A stretch of 64,000 bases of DNA, taken from NCBI GenBank assembly GCA_033875255.1, contig JAWZSN010000023.1, positions 1 to 64,000 of the forward strand. The letters are read 5' to 3'. The stretch comes from Marinimicrococcus sp033875255. GTDB taxonomy: Bacteria > Pseudomonadota > Alphaproteobacteria > Geminicoccales > Geminicoccaceae. The translations under genes and the position numbers were made by a program. The notes under the pieces were generated by a model. That model was not told where the DNA came from. It was given only the letters and a program-made list of their open reading frames with translations, and did not search any database. Below, piece after piece: positions 16,864 to 25,477 of this stretch. Position 1 is the stretch's first letter, and the number at the start of each line of letters is the position of its first letter.

Positions 16864-18466
16864 CAGCCATCCGGCCGTGGCCGAGCCGGAGCTGCATCGC
16901 AGGCGCGGGATCCCGCTGATCTGGACGGTGCCGCTGGTGGCGGTCCTGCTCGGGCTCTGGCTCACTTATGCCACGATCCAGCGCCGTGGCCCGGTGGTCG
17001 ATATCGTCTTCCAGACGGCCGAGGGGCTGGAGGCGGGCAAGACCAAGGTCCGCTACCGCGACGTCGAGGTCGGGCTGGTCGAGGACATCGGGGTGAGCGA
17101 GAATCTCGAGAACATTCAGATGCGGGTGCGCATCCACCCGGAGTTCGCCACCCACCTGACCACCTCTACCCGCTTTTGGGTCGTCCGCCCGCGGGTCGGC
17201 GGCGGTGGCATCTCCGGCCTCGATACGCTGTTCTCCGGCGCCTATGTCGAGGTCGATCCCGGGGACGGCGCCGGCGAGAGCGCCAGCAGCTTCGTCGGCC
17301 TCGAGGAGCCGCCGCTGATCCGCTCGGGCGCGCCCGGCACGCGATATCTCCTCCAGGCGGAGAGCCTGCGCTCGGTGAGCCGCGGCGCGCCGGTGTTCTA
17401 TCGCGGTATCGAGGCCGGCCAGGTGCTCGGCTTCGGCCTCGGCGAGGATGACCAGAGCGTCGAGGTGGTGGTGTTCGTGCGCAAGCCCTACGACCGGCTG
17501 GTGCATGCGAGAAGCCAGTTCTGGAACGCCGGCGGCATCGCTGTCGAGACCGGCGCGGAAGGGCTCAAGGTGCGCATGAACTCGGTTCAGTCCCTCCTGG
17601 TGGGCGGGATCGAGTTCGATACACCGGATCTGACGGACGGCGAGCCTGCCCCTCCCGATACCGCCTTCGCCCTCCACCCCGACAAGAGCAGCGTCGCGGA
17701 GGCGCAGTTCACCCGCGGGGTCCCCTTCCTGCTGCGCTTTGCCGGCTCGCTGCGGGGCCTGCGGCCCGGCGCTCCGGTGGAGGTCCGCGGCATCAAGGTG
17801 GGGCGGGTGCGCAGCTTCGAGCTGACCTACGACGCCGACGACCGGGCGATCGAGATCCCGGTCCTCATCGATCTCCAGCCGGAACGCATCGCCATCTTCG
17901 GCAGGCAGGGCGAGGAGAGCGACGAGCGGGTCTACGAGACCATCGACAAGCTGGTCGCAGAAGGGCTGCGCGCCCAGCTCGTGACCGGCAACCTCCTGAC
18001 CGGGGAGCTCCTGGTGCAGCTGGGTTTTCACGACGACGCGCCGCCGGCACGGCTCGACAGAGGCGGCGTCCACCCGCGGATCCCCTCGGTGCCGACGACC
18101 CTGGAATCGATCACCGAGACGGTCGAGCGCATCCTGGCCCGGATGCAGGGCCTGCCGCTGGAGCCGCTGGTGTCCGACATGCGGACCGCCGTGCAGGCGG
18201 CCAACGCCCTGCTGCGCTCGCCCGAGATCGGCGGCGTCCTGGCCGAGACCCGCGATGCTGCCGCCGCGGCGCGCGCGGCGGCCAAGCAGGCCGACGACAC
18301 GCTCGCCTCCCTCGACGAGATGATGGGCGGCCGCTCGGGGCTGCGCTATCAGATGACCACGGCGATGGAGGAAATCTCGGCGGCGGCGCGGGCACTGCGC
18401 TCGCTGGCGCAGTATTTCGAGCGGAACCCCGACGCGCTCATCAGGGGCAAGCGAGGAGGACGGTGA
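16838..18466 (+). CDS. pqiB: MCE-domain intermembrane transport protein PqiB
   Basis: Predicted 542 residues. One N-terminal helix (IPLIWTVPLVAVLLGLWLTY) anchors it in the inner membrane. Three MCE/MlaD repeats follow (near residues 50, 160 and 290; for example GLEAGKTKVRYRDVEVGLV and LRPGAPVEVRGIKVGRV). The C-terminal helical needle spans residues 420-540. This is the PqiB architecture, in which stacked MCE rings make a lipid channel across the periplasm. The start overlaps the end of pqiA by 26 bases, and the stop overlaps the pqiC start region (TGATG). Confidence 0.93.
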   Translation: MPSPTPGSDSHPAVAEPELHRRRGIPLIWTVPLVAVLLGLWLTYATIQRRGPVVDIVFQTAEGLEAGKTKVRYRDVEVGLVEDIGVSENLENIQMRVRIHPEFATHLTTSTRFWVVRPRVGGGGISGLDTLFSGAYVEVDPGDGAGESASSFVGLEEPPLIRSGAPGTRYLLQAESLRSVSRGAPVFYRGIEAGQVLGFGLGEDDQSVEVVVFVRKPYDRLVHARSQFWNAGGIAVETGAEGLKVRMNSVQSLLVGGIEFDTPDLTDGEPAPPDTAFALHPDKSSVAEAQFTRGVPFLLRFAGSLRGLRPGAPVEVRGIKVGRVRSFELTYDADDRAIEIPVLIDLQPERIAIFGRQGEESDERVYETIDKLVAEGLRAQLVTGNLLTGELLVQLGFHDDAPPARLDRGGVHPRIPSVPTTLESITETVERILARMQGLPLEPLVSDMRTAVQAANALLRSPEIGGVLAETRDAAAAARAAAKQADDTLASLDEMMGGRSGLRYQMTTAMEEISAAARALRSLAQYFERNPDALIRGKRGGR

Positions 18467-19074
18467 TGGCGCTACGAGGCTCTCGATGGCTCTGCGGGGC
18501 GGCGCTGGCCCTGCCGCTGCTGGCGACCGCCTGCGCGTCGTCCCAGCCGACCCGCTTCTACACGCTGGCGCCCATCACCGAGCCCGGCAGCAAGCCGGTG
18601 GAGCGCACCCGCGACCTTCTGGTCGAGGTGGGGCCGGTGTCGCTGCCCGCCTATCTCGACCGCACGCAGATCGTCACGCGGCTGACGCCCACCCGGGTGG
18701 ATCTCTCCGACACCCACAGCTGGGTCGAGCCGCTCGACGGGCTGGCCGCCCGGACGGTGGCGGAGAGCCTCTCGGTGATCCTGGGCAGCGACCAGGTGCT
18801 GCTGTGGCCGCAGCAGGGCGATGTTGCCGCCGACTACCGGCTCGAGATGCAGGTGCTGCGCTTCGACACCGACGAGGCCGGCAAGGCGCTGCTGGACGCC
18901 CGGTGGCTGCTGTTCGACGCCGACGGGACGGAGCCGGTGGCGGTGCGGCGCGAGCGCATCGAGGAGCAGGCCCAAGAGCCGGCCGGCTACGAGGAGCGGG
19001 TCGCGGCGATGAGCCGGGCGCTGGCCCTGCTCAGCCGCCGCGTCGCCGAGGAGGTCGCCCGCCGCACCCGCTGA
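18466..19074 (+). CDS. pqiC: Outer-membrane lipoprotein PqiC
   Basis: Predicted 202 residues from ATG 18466, preceded by GCGAGGAGG; an in-frame GTG sits one codon upstream. The lipoprotein signal ends LLATAC. The mature part has PTRFYTLAP near its start and an ABC-transport auxiliary (DUF330) fold, with LVEVGPVSLPAYLDR and a VEPLDGLAARTVAESL block. PqiC docks PqiB at the outer membrane. It is the last gene of pqiABC, and the first inverted-repeat element begins 36 bases later. Confidence 0.9.
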   Translation: MALRGSRWLCGAALALPLLATACASSQPTRFYTLAPITEPGSKPVERTRDLLVEVGPVSLPAYLDRTQIVTRLTPTRVDLSDTHSWVEPLDGLAARTVAESLSVILGSDQVLLWPQQGDVAADYRLEMQVLRFDTDEAGKALLDARWLLFDADGTEPVAVRRERIEEQAQEPAGYEERVAAMSRALALLSRRVAEEVARRTR

Positions 19075-19109
19075 GCCGCCCGGGGTCGGTACATGCGGGC
19101 CGCGGCGGC

Positions 19110-19422
19110 GGAGCCGCGCAAGGCGCTGCGCGCGGCTTTCTCTCTCTCTTCCGCAAGTGGGCCGGTGCGGAGGGCGGCAGCGACCGCTTGGCCTGCAAGG
19201 ATCGGAGATGCTGGCCTGCGGCTGCACGGAACCGCGTTGCCCCTTCCTCAACCCCTGTCGGCGTAGCTTTCCGGGTGGTGCGAGAGGCGCCGCCCCAGGG
19301 TCTCGCGCCGGCGGAGTCCCCCTCCGGCAGAATGCCGACGACCGGTAAAGGCGGTGTGAAGAGACACGGTCGCGACTGACAAAAGATGAAAAAGAGCCGC
19401 GCGCAGCGCCTTGCACGGCTCC
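19110..19422. repeat. Repeat element A, bounded by 28-base inverted repeats
   Basis: The left end 19110-19137 and right end 19395-19422 are inverted copies with 27 of 28 bases matching; the core is GCAAGGCGCTGCGCGCGGCT. A pyrimidine run (TTCTCTCTCTCTT) follows the left end and a purine run (GATGAAAAAGA) precedes the right one, so these also pair roughly. Inside is a single copy of the family unit, marked by CTTCCTCAACCCCTGT, GGTGCGAGAGG and GCGGAGTCCC. There is no credible gene inside. It looks like a MITE or REP-type non-autonomous element; I see no clear target-site duplication. Confidence 0.8.
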
Positions 19423-19462
19423 GCCCCTCCCGCCCGCTCCGACGTCACACCAGCCCCGCGCC

Positions 19463-20122
19463 TCACCCACACGCCGCCTGCCGCTGCCGGGCCTCCAGCC
19501 GGCGCCGCTGCGCCCGGTTGAGGGCGAAGGCCGGCGCCGGCTCGGGTTCGGGTTTGCCGTGCTGGTGGCGCAGGGCGAGGAGGCGGGCCATGTCGCAGTC
19601 GGCCGCGGCGGCGGCCTCGGCTTCGATCTGCGCCAGCTGCGCCGCCATGCCCAGTGTCGGGTTCGAGTTTGCCACCATGCCGTGGCCCCGCGCGTCGCGG
19701 GCGGCGGCGAGCTCGCGCATGGCATGCTCGTGGTCGCGCTGCAGGCGCACGCGGTAGCGCAGCACCGTGGCGGGCGACGGCAGACCCGCCTCGCGCAGCG
19801 CCTCGGCGCCCTCCACCGCCAGGTCCAGCACCCGCATCTCCAGCACATCGAGCCGCTCGCGGCGCAGCATCGTCACCGCCACCTGCCGCACCCAGTGCTC
19901 CTCCGCCGCGCCTTCCGGCCGGTGCCGGCGGCCGAGATCGTCCAGCAGCGCCGCCAGGTGCGCCTGTTCCTCGGACGTCAGCTCCAGCTCGGCCGCGAAC
20001 AGCCCGTGCCTTGTGCCGTTCCTGGCGCTCCTGGCCTTGCCCTCTCCGCTCACGGGACCGCGCGAGCGCGCGCCGTTGCGACGGGAGGCATCGGACTGGG
20101 CTGCGGTGGGGCTGCTCGGCAT
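19463..20122 (-). CDS. Conserved protein of unknown function lying between two repeat elements
   Basis: Predicted 219 residues from ATG 20122; the longer frame would run into element B. The N terminus, QSDASRRNGARSRGPVSGEG and then KARSARNGTRHGL, is a motif I recall from multicopy uncharacterised proteins of high-GC alphaproteobacteria. The rest is charged and helical (LTSEEQAHLAALLDDL, EEHWVRQVAVTMLRRERLDVLEMRVLDL), with coiled-coil character and a basic tail RAQRRRLEARQRQ. No catalytic motif is visible. Element A begins 40 bases past its stop, and element B begins about 100 bases upstream of its start. It could be a DNA-binding partner of the repeats, or merely a passenger. Confidence 0.65.
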   Translation of the reverse strand: MPSSPTAAQSDASRRNGARSRGPVSGEGKARSARNGTRHGLFAAELELTSEEQAHLAALLDDLGRRHRPEGAAEEHWVRQVAVTMLRRERLDVLEMRVLDLAVEGAEALREAGLPSPATVLRYRVRLQRDHEHAMRELAAARDARGHGMVANSNPTLGMAAQLAQIEAEAAAAADCDMARLLALRHQHGKPEPEPAPAFALNRAQRRRLEARQRQAACG

Positions 20123-20219
20123 GACGACCTCGCGACATAGGATCGATATGGCGCGAGGGTAGCATAGTCGAGGAATATTTGCCAGTATGCCGCAATGGTG
20201 CGGCGTCCGTGGCGGCGGT

Positions 20220-21202
20220 GCCGCGCAAGGCGCTGCGCGCGGCTTTCTCTCTTTTTCTCCACAGGTCAGGGCGGTGCGGGAGGCAGCAGCGGCGCTTTGG
20301 CCTCCAGGATTCGGAGATACCGGCAGGGGAGGCGCGTTCACGCTTCCTCAACCCCTGTCAGCGCATGCTCACGGATGGTGGGAGAGGTGCCGCCCCCAGG
20401 ATCTGGCGGCGGCGGAGTCCCACCCCAGCAGAATGCAGAGGCCGGGTTAAGACGGTGTGAACGTCGCTTGGCGGGGATGGTCGGCAGCCGCGCCCGGTTC
20501 ACACTTCCTCGACCCTTGCCGTGGCATTCTCGCGGATGGTGGGAGAGGTGCGGCCGCAGGATCTCGGGGCGGCGGAGTCCCACCCCAGCAGGATGCGGGG
20601 GCCAGGTTAAGACGGCGTGAACTGGCCGGGCCGAGCTGCGCGGGGCCGGGCCGGGCCGGGCGGCAGACCGCCAGGATCCGTTCAGGGTTCCTCAACCCTT
20701 GCCGCGCCATGCTCGCGGATGGTGGGAGACGTGCCGCCGCAGGGTCTCGCGGCGGCGGACTCCCACCCCAGCAGGATGCGGGGGCCAGGTTAAGACGGCG
20801 TGAACTGGCCGGGCCGAGCTGCGCGGGGCCGGGCCGGGCCGGGCGGCAGACCGCCAGGATCCGTTCAGGCTTCCTCAACCTTTGCCGTGGCATGCTCGCG
20901 GATGGTGGGAGAGGTGCCGCCGCAGGATCTCGCGGCGGCGGAGTCCGACCGCGGCAGGATGCACAGGCCGGGATAAGACGGTGTGAACGTCCTTGGCGGG
21001 GCTGGCCGGCGGCCGCGCCCGGTTCACGCTTCCTCGACCCTTGCCGTGGCCTTCTCGCGGATGGTGGGAGAGGTGCGGCCGCAGGGTCTCGCGGCGGCGG
21101 AGTCCCGCGCCGGCAGGATGGCAAAGATCGGTAAAGACAGGGTGAAGAGGCCCGGGCGCGACTGACAAAGGATGAAAAAGTAGCCGCGCGCAGCGCCTTG
21201 GA
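20220..21202. repeat. Repeat element B, five tandem units between inverted ends
   Basis: The left end (20220-20244) and right end (21182-21202) are inverted copies of the same core as in element A, with pyrimidine and purine flanks. Between them are five copies of the internal unit, recognised by TTCCTC(A/G)ACC at about 20343, 20504, 20688, 20869 and 21029. The spacings are about 161, 184, 181 and 160 bases. Each unit repeats GGTGGGAGA(G/C)GTG, CGGCGGAGTCCCACC and GTTAAGACGG(T/C)GTGAAC. Long frames across it on both strands are translations of the repeats, not genes. Confidence 0.85.
20569..20869. repeat. Near-identical direct repeat with 183-base period inside element B
   Basis: The tract from about 20569 to 20686 recurs from about 20752 to 20869 almost base for base. 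It includes a GGGCCGGGCCGGGCCGGG run and the GGATCCGTTCAGG end. The near identity indicates a recent tandem duplication of one unit. Confidence 0.75.
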
Positions 21203-21253
21203 TGGCGCTGGCCGCCCGATCGGGCGGGCGGCGGCGGCGGCTTTGAGGCCTCT

Positions 21254-21745
21254 TCAGCGGCGGGGGCGTCTGGCGGACGGGGGGCGGCCGGCAGGGCGGT
21301 CGGGGCGGGCCACCTGCCCGTCCGGGCCGATGACGCCCTTGGTGAGGATGAAGTTGGCGTAGGGCCGCCGCTCCAGGGTGACGAAGACGGCGCAGCAGGA
21401 CTGGGCCTCCTCGTAGAAGCGGAAGCGCTCGAGCGAGCCCATCGCCCACTGGCCGGCGGTCTCGACCGTCATGTCATGAAAGGCGTGGTGCGCCTCCATG
21501 ACGTCGCTGGGGAAGCCGTCGCGCTCCATGCGGAGGATCGGCTGCTCGATCCAGGCGTCGAGCGGCATGACCGAGAGGATGGCGCGGCCGGCGGTGACGA
21601 TGTCGGTATCGATGCGGATCGCCGGCGGGCCCAGGAAGTGGGCCGGGAAATTGCAGTCGACCAGGGCGATGCGGTCGCCGTGGCCCATGTCGCGCAGCAG
21701 GCCAAGGGCCTCGCCGGCGAGCAGCGGGTCGATTCCGATCAGCAT
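21254..21745 (-). CDS. RbsD/FucU-family sugar mutarotase
   Basis: Predicted 163 residues from ATG 21745, with GGAGAG just upstream. MLIGIDPLLAGEALGLLRDMGHGDRIALVDCNFPA holds the family's G-H-G-D and the downstream D of FucU/RbsD. AYxNFILxKG near the end appears as YANFILTKGVIG. Such proteins interconvert the alpha and beta anomers of fucose or ribose. The last 20 residues are an extra Arg/Pro-rich tail. It is the last gene of an operon with the enolase-family and 2-hydroxyacid dehydrogenase genes, 21 bases from the former. Sugar specificity is not shown. Confidence 0.88.
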   Translation of the reverse strand: MLIGIDPLLAGEALGLLRDMGHGDRIALVDCNFPAHFLGPPAIRIDTDIVTAGRAILSVMPLDAWIEQPILRMERDGFPSDVMEAHHAFHDMTVETAGQWAMGSLERFRFYEEAQSCCAVFVTLERRPYANFILTKGVIGPDGQVARPDRPAGRPPSARRPRR

Positions 21746-21766
21746 GGAGCTTCTCTCCAAAGGGGG

Positions 21767-22876
21767 TCAGTCGATCAGCATGGTCGTGTCGTTGACGCGC
21801 CGCTGCTCGATCGCCTCCCAGTCCCACTCGATGCCGATCCCGGGCTCCTCGGGGGGCAAAGCGTGGCCTTCCTGCAGCGTGAGCTGGGCGCTGGTGATCT
21901 CGTCGAGCTGCGGGATGTACTCGACCCAGCGGCCGTTGGGCACCGCGGCGGCGAGGCTCACATGCAGCTCCATGAGGAAGTGCGGGCAGACCGGCATGTT
22001 GAAGGCCTCGGCCAGGTGCGCCGCCTTGAGCCAGGGGGTGATGCCGCCGATCCGCGCACAGTCGGTCTGGGTGATCGAGCAGGCGTCGCGCTGGAGATAT
22101 TCGCGCATGTGGCTCACCGAGTAGATCGACTCGCCGACCGCCACGGGCAGGCTGGTGCTGGCGGCGAGGCGGATATGGCCGGAGAGGTCCTCGGCCGGCA
22201 TCGGCTCCTCGAACCAGGCGAGGTCGAGCGGCTCGAAAAGGCGGGCCCGGCGGATCGCCTCGTCGACGGTCAGCGCCTGGTTGGCGTCGACCATCACCTC
22301 GAAGGACGGCCCCACCGCGTTGCGCACCGCCTCGAGGCGCGCCACGTCCTCGGCGGCGCGCGGCTTGCCGACCTTGACCTTGCAGCCGTGGAAGCCGCGC
22401 TCGCGGGCCAGCAGCGCCTCGTCGACCAGCTCCTCGGCCGAGAGGTTCAGCCAGCCGCCTTCGGTCGAGTAGACCGGCACCTTCTCCTGCGCGCCGCCGG
22501 CCATGACGTAGAGCGGCAGCCCGGCGCGCCGGCAGCGCAGGTCCCAAAGGGCGGTGTCGATGGCGGCGAGCGCCAGCGAGGTGATCGCCCCCACGGCGGT
22601 GGCGTGGGTCTTGAGGAAGAGGGCGCGCCAGATGTCCTCGACCATGTCGGCGTCGCGGCCGATCAGCTCGGGTGCCAGATGGTCGTGCAGCAGCCGCACC
22701 ACCGACGAGCCGCCGGTGCCGATGGTATAGCAGTAGCCGGCACCCATGACGCCGTCGCTGTCGTGGATGCGCAGGATCGGCGTCTCCTGGCTGACGAAGG
22801 CCTGGATGGCGTCGGTGCGCACCACCTTGGGCGTCAGGTCCACCATCAAGATCTCGACCCGCTCGATCGCCGGCAT
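21767..22876 (-). CDS. Mandelate racemase/enolase superfamily enzyme
   Basis: Predicted 369 residues from ATG 22876. The N-terminal capping domain leads to a barrel with the KxK motif in GCKVKVGKPR. The metal ligands are in MVDANQAL (Asp), WFEEPMP (Glu) and GESIYSV (Glu), and CPHFLMELH follows where the family places its catalytic His. This set suits sugar-acid dehydratases or related racemases of the MR subgroup. It lies between a sugar mutarotase and a D-2-hydroxyacid dehydrogenase, which points to sugar-acid breakdown. The substrate is unknown. Confidence 0.88.
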   Translation of the reverse strand: MPAIERVEILMVDLTPKVVRTDAIQAFVSQETPILRIHDSDGVMGAGYCYTIGTGGSSVVRLLHDHLAPELIGRDADMVEDIWRALFLKTHATAVGAITSLALAAIDTALWDLRCRRAGLPLYVMAGGAQEKVPVYSTEGGWLNLSAEELVDEALLARERGFHGCKVKVGKPRAAEDVARLEAVRNAVGPSFEVMVDANQALTVDEAIRRARLFEPLDLAWFEEPMPAEDLSGHIRLAASTSLPVAVGESIYSVSHMREYLQRDACSITQTDCARIGGITPWLKAAHLAEAFNMPVCPHFLMELHVSLAAAVPNGRWVEYIPQLDEITSAQLTLQEGHALPPEEPGIGIEWDWEAIEQRRVNDTTMLID

Positions 22877-22902
22877 GGCCGTCCTCCCTGGTTCGTCTGT
22901 TT

Positions 22903-23844
22903 CTAGCGGAACGGAGTCAGCAGCGGCCGCCCGGCGAAATGCGCCTCGAGATTGTCCACCACGAGCTGCGCCATGGCATCCCTGGTCGAGACGGTGGCGC
23001 TCGCCGCGTGCGGCTGCAGCACGACGTTCTCCATGCCGAGCAGCGTCTCGGGCACGTTGGGCTCGTCGGCGAAGACGTCGAGCCCGGCGCCGGCGATGCG
23101 GCCCTCGCCCAGCGCCTTCACGAGCGCCGGCTCGTCGACCACCGAGCCGCGCGCGACGTTGACGAGGAAGCCCTCGGGGCCGAGCGCCTCGATCACCTCG
23201 GCAGTGACAATGCCGCGCGTGGCCTCGCCGCCGGGGCAGCACAGCGCCAGCACGTCGGCACGCCGCGCCATCTCCACAAGGTCCGGATAGAACGGCCAGG
23301 CGACGTCTGCCTGGCGGCGCCTGCCGTGATAGGCGATCTTCATGCCCAGTGCCTCGCCGCGCCGCGCCAGCGCCCGGCCGATACGGCCGAGCCCCAGGAT
23401 GCCGAGCGTGCGGCCGCGCGGGCTGGTGGTGAGCGGCATGGTTCCCTCGCTCCTCCAGCGTCCCTCGCGGACCCAGCGGTCGCCGAACGGGATCCGCCGC
23501 ATGACCGCCAGCATCAGCGCCAGCCCCATGTCGGCGACGTCCTCGGTCAGCACGTCGGGGGTGTTGGTGATCGGGATGTTGCGGCGGCCGCAGGCTTCCT
23601 GGTCGATGGCGTCGATGCCGACGCCGAAGCAGGCGACGATCTCGAGCGAGGGCAGACGCCCGATCAGTCCGGCGCTGGCGCCCTTCTCGCCGGTGGTGAC
23701 CAGGGCGCGCACCCGCGGCCCGACCTCGGCCAGCAGGCGCTCGGGGTCCTCCTCCCTGTAGAGATGGTGCAGAGCGTAGCGGCTCTCGAGGAGCGCCATG
23801 TGCCTGGGCCGGTTCGGCCATACCACCAGCACGTCGGGCTTCAT
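22903..23844 (-). CDS. D-2-hydroxyacid dehydrogenase
   Basis: Predicted 313 residues from ATG 23844. The Rossmann motif GILGLGRIGRALARRG is followed by catalytic Arg (VNVARGSVVDEP), Glu (FADEPNVPE) and His (QPHAASAT). This is the triad of NAD(P)-dependent glyoxylate/hydroxypyruvate reductases and their relatives. The N-terminal ALVTTGEKG...ACFGVGIDAID block is also typical. It is first in the operon with the enolase-family and mutarotase genes. It is divergent from ccoG, and the FNR box lies in the shared intergenic region. Confidence 0.9.
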   Translation of the reverse strand: MKPDVLVVWPNRPRHMALLESRYALHHLYREEDPERLLAEVGPRVRALVTTGEKGASAGLIGRLPSLEIVACFGVGIDAIDQEACGRRNIPITNTPDVLTEDVADMGLALMLAVMRRIPFGDRWVREGRWRSEGTMPLTTSPRGRTLGILGLGRIGRALARRGEALGMKIAYHGRRRQADVAWPFYPDLVEMARRADVLALCCPGGEATRGIVTAEVIEALGPEGFLVNVARGSVVDEPALVKALGEGRIAGAGLDVFADEPNVPETLLGMENVVLQPHAASATVSTRDAMAQLVVDNLEAHFAGRPLLTPFR

Positions 23845-23935
23845 CCACACTCTCCGGGCAATCGTCGGCAGGTCGTCGTCTGGGCGCGACGCTAGCCGCA
23901 GCGGGCCCCCGTGGGAAGCGGCGAGCGGCCGATCC

Positions 23936-23949
23936 TTGAGCCAGATCAA
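23936..23949. promoter_or_regulatory. FNR/FixK-type box upstream of ccoG
   Basis: TTGAGCCAGATCAA has perfect TTGA/TCAA ends with a 6-base core. It lies 70 bases before the ccoG start. Centred at -41.5 it would place transcription near 23984. It matches the box at fnrL and fits oxygen control of cbb3-oxidase maturation. It could also affect the divergent dehydrogenase gene. Confidence 0.75.
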
Positions 23950-24019
23950 GGCCGCGGGCGGCGGCGCGCGCTAACCAGCCGCGCGAGCGCCGCAGGGGCG
24001 CTGTCGGCGGCAGGAAACA

Positions 24020-25477
24020 ATGACAGAGGCAGCTGGCTCGGACGACGCGCTCTCGCGCGTCGAGCAGAAGGCGTCGCCGCTCTATGCGGGGCGGGTCGAG
24101 GTCTATGCCCGTTCCGTGCGGGGCACCTTCCGCACCGTCAAATGGTGGGCGCTGATCGTCCTTCTCGGGCTCTACTACGTGGCGCCGTGGATCCGCTGGG
24201 ACCGCGGCCCGGGTGCGCCCGGCCAGGCGATCCTCGCCGATTTCGAGACCCGTCGGCTCTATTTCTTCTGGATCGAGATCTGGCCGCAGGAGGTCTACTA
24301 CCTCACCGGGCTCCTGGTGCTGGGCGCCTTCGGCCTGTTCTTCGCCACCGCCCTGTTCGGCCGGCTGTGGTGCGGCTTCGCCTGCCCGCAGACCGTGTGG
24401 ACCGACCTCTTCATGATGGTCGAGCGCTGGATCGAGGGCGATCGCAACGAGCGGATGCGCTTCGACAAGGCGCCCTGGACCGCCGCCAAATACGCGCGGC
24501 GGGCCTTCAAGCACGCCGTCTGGCTGCTCGTGGCGGCGGCCACCGGCGGCGCCTGGATCATGTATTTCGCCGATGCGCCCACCGTCACGGTGGAGATCCT
24601 GACCGGCGAGGCGAGCTTCGCGGTCTATTCCTTCTTCCTGCTGTTCACCGCCACCACCTACACGCTGGCCGGCCTCGCCCGCGAGCAGGTCTGCACCTAC
24701 ATGTGCCCGTGGCCGCGGATCCAGGGCGCGCTGGTCGACCAGGACACCATGGCGGTGACCTACGAGGCGTGGCGCGGCGAGCCGCGCGGCAAGCACAAGA
24801 AGGGCCAGAGCTGGGACGGGCGCGGCGACTGCATCGACTGCAGGCAGTGCGTCGCGGTCTGCCCGATGGGCATCGACATTCGCGACGGCTTCCAGCTCGA
24901 GTGCATCGGCTGCGGCCTGTGCATCGACGCGTGCGACGACGTGATGGAGCGCATCGGCCGGCCGCCTCGGCTGATCGCCTATGACAGCGAGCGCAACCAG
25001 GAGCGCCGCGCCGCCGGCCAGGGCGCGGTCTACCGTCTCGTGCGCCCGCGCACGGTGCTCTACGCGGCAATCTGTTCCGGGGTGGCGCTCCTCATGCTGG
25101 GGACGCTGGCGCTGCGCGCCGACACCGAGGTCAACGTGCTGCCCGAGCGCAACCCGCTCTTCGTGCGGCTGGCCGACGGCAGCATCCGCAACGCCTACAC
25201 CCTCAAGATCCTCAACAAGGAGCGCGCCCTGCGCAGCTACGAGCTGCGGGCGGCGGACGCGTCCACGGCCCTGCTGCGGGTGGTCGGCCAGGACGAGCCC
25301 GCGGCATCGGTGGTCCTCGACGCACCGCCCGACGGCGTCGGCACCCACCGGCTGTTCGTGAGCCTGCCGGGCGAGGAGGTGGACGCCGCCACCACGACCA
25401 TGACCTTCGTGCTCACCGACCGTGCGAGCGGCGAGGAGCGCCGGTTCGAGACGGTGTTTCGGGGACCTGCATCATGA
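24020..25477 (+). CDS. ccoG: Cytochrome cbb3 oxidase accessory protein CcoG (FixG)
   Basis: Predicted 485 residues. Five membrane helices carry the WCGFACPQTVWTDLF and CTYMCPWPRIQ cysteine motifs. A soluble ferredoxin part has CIDCRQCVAVCPMGIDI and CIGCGLCIDACDDVM for two [4Fe-4S] clusters. A C-terminal Ig-like domain follows. CcoG reduces copper for insertion into cbb3-type oxidase. It heads the ccoG-fixH-fixI-ccoS operon and its stop overlaps fixH by four bases. The ccoNOQP oxidase genes are not adjacent or in the window. Confidence 0.96.
   Translation: MTEAAGSDDALSRVEQKASPLYAGRVEVYARSVRGTFRTVKWWALIVLLGLYYVAPWIRWDRGPGAPGQAILADFETRRLYFFWIEIWPQEVYYLTGLLVLGAFGLFFATALFGRLWCGFACPQTVWTDLFMMVERWIEGDRNERMRFDKAPWTAAKYARRAFKHAVWLLVAAATGGAWIMYFADAPTVTVEILTGEASFAVYSFFLLFTATTYTLAGLAREQVCTYMCPWPRIQGALVDQDTMAVTYEAWRGEPRGKHKKGQSWDGRGDCIDCRQCVAVCPMGIDIRDGFQLECIGCGLCIDACDDVMERIGRPPRLIAYDSERNQERRAAGQGAVYRLVRPRTVLYAAICSGVALLMLGTLALRADTEVNVLPERNPLFVRLADGSIRNAYTLKILNKERALRSYELRAADASTALLRVVGQDEPAASVVLDAPPDGVGTHRLFVSLPGEEVDAATTTMTFVLTDRASGEERRFETVFRGPAS

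Noticed and set aside
20447..21134. Long repetitive frames on both strands in element B (for example GGRGAAAGSRGGGV repeats)
   Set aside because: They are translations of the DNA repeat units and lack start signals or protein features.
20343..21140. Possible CRISPR array
   Set aside because: Repeat period is 160-184 bases with similar, not unique, content between repeats; no cas genes.
21767..25348. 1193-codon minus-strand frame
   Set aside because: Only the last 369 codons are the enolase-family gene; the upstream part crosses ccoG and the dehydrogenase in the wrong frame.
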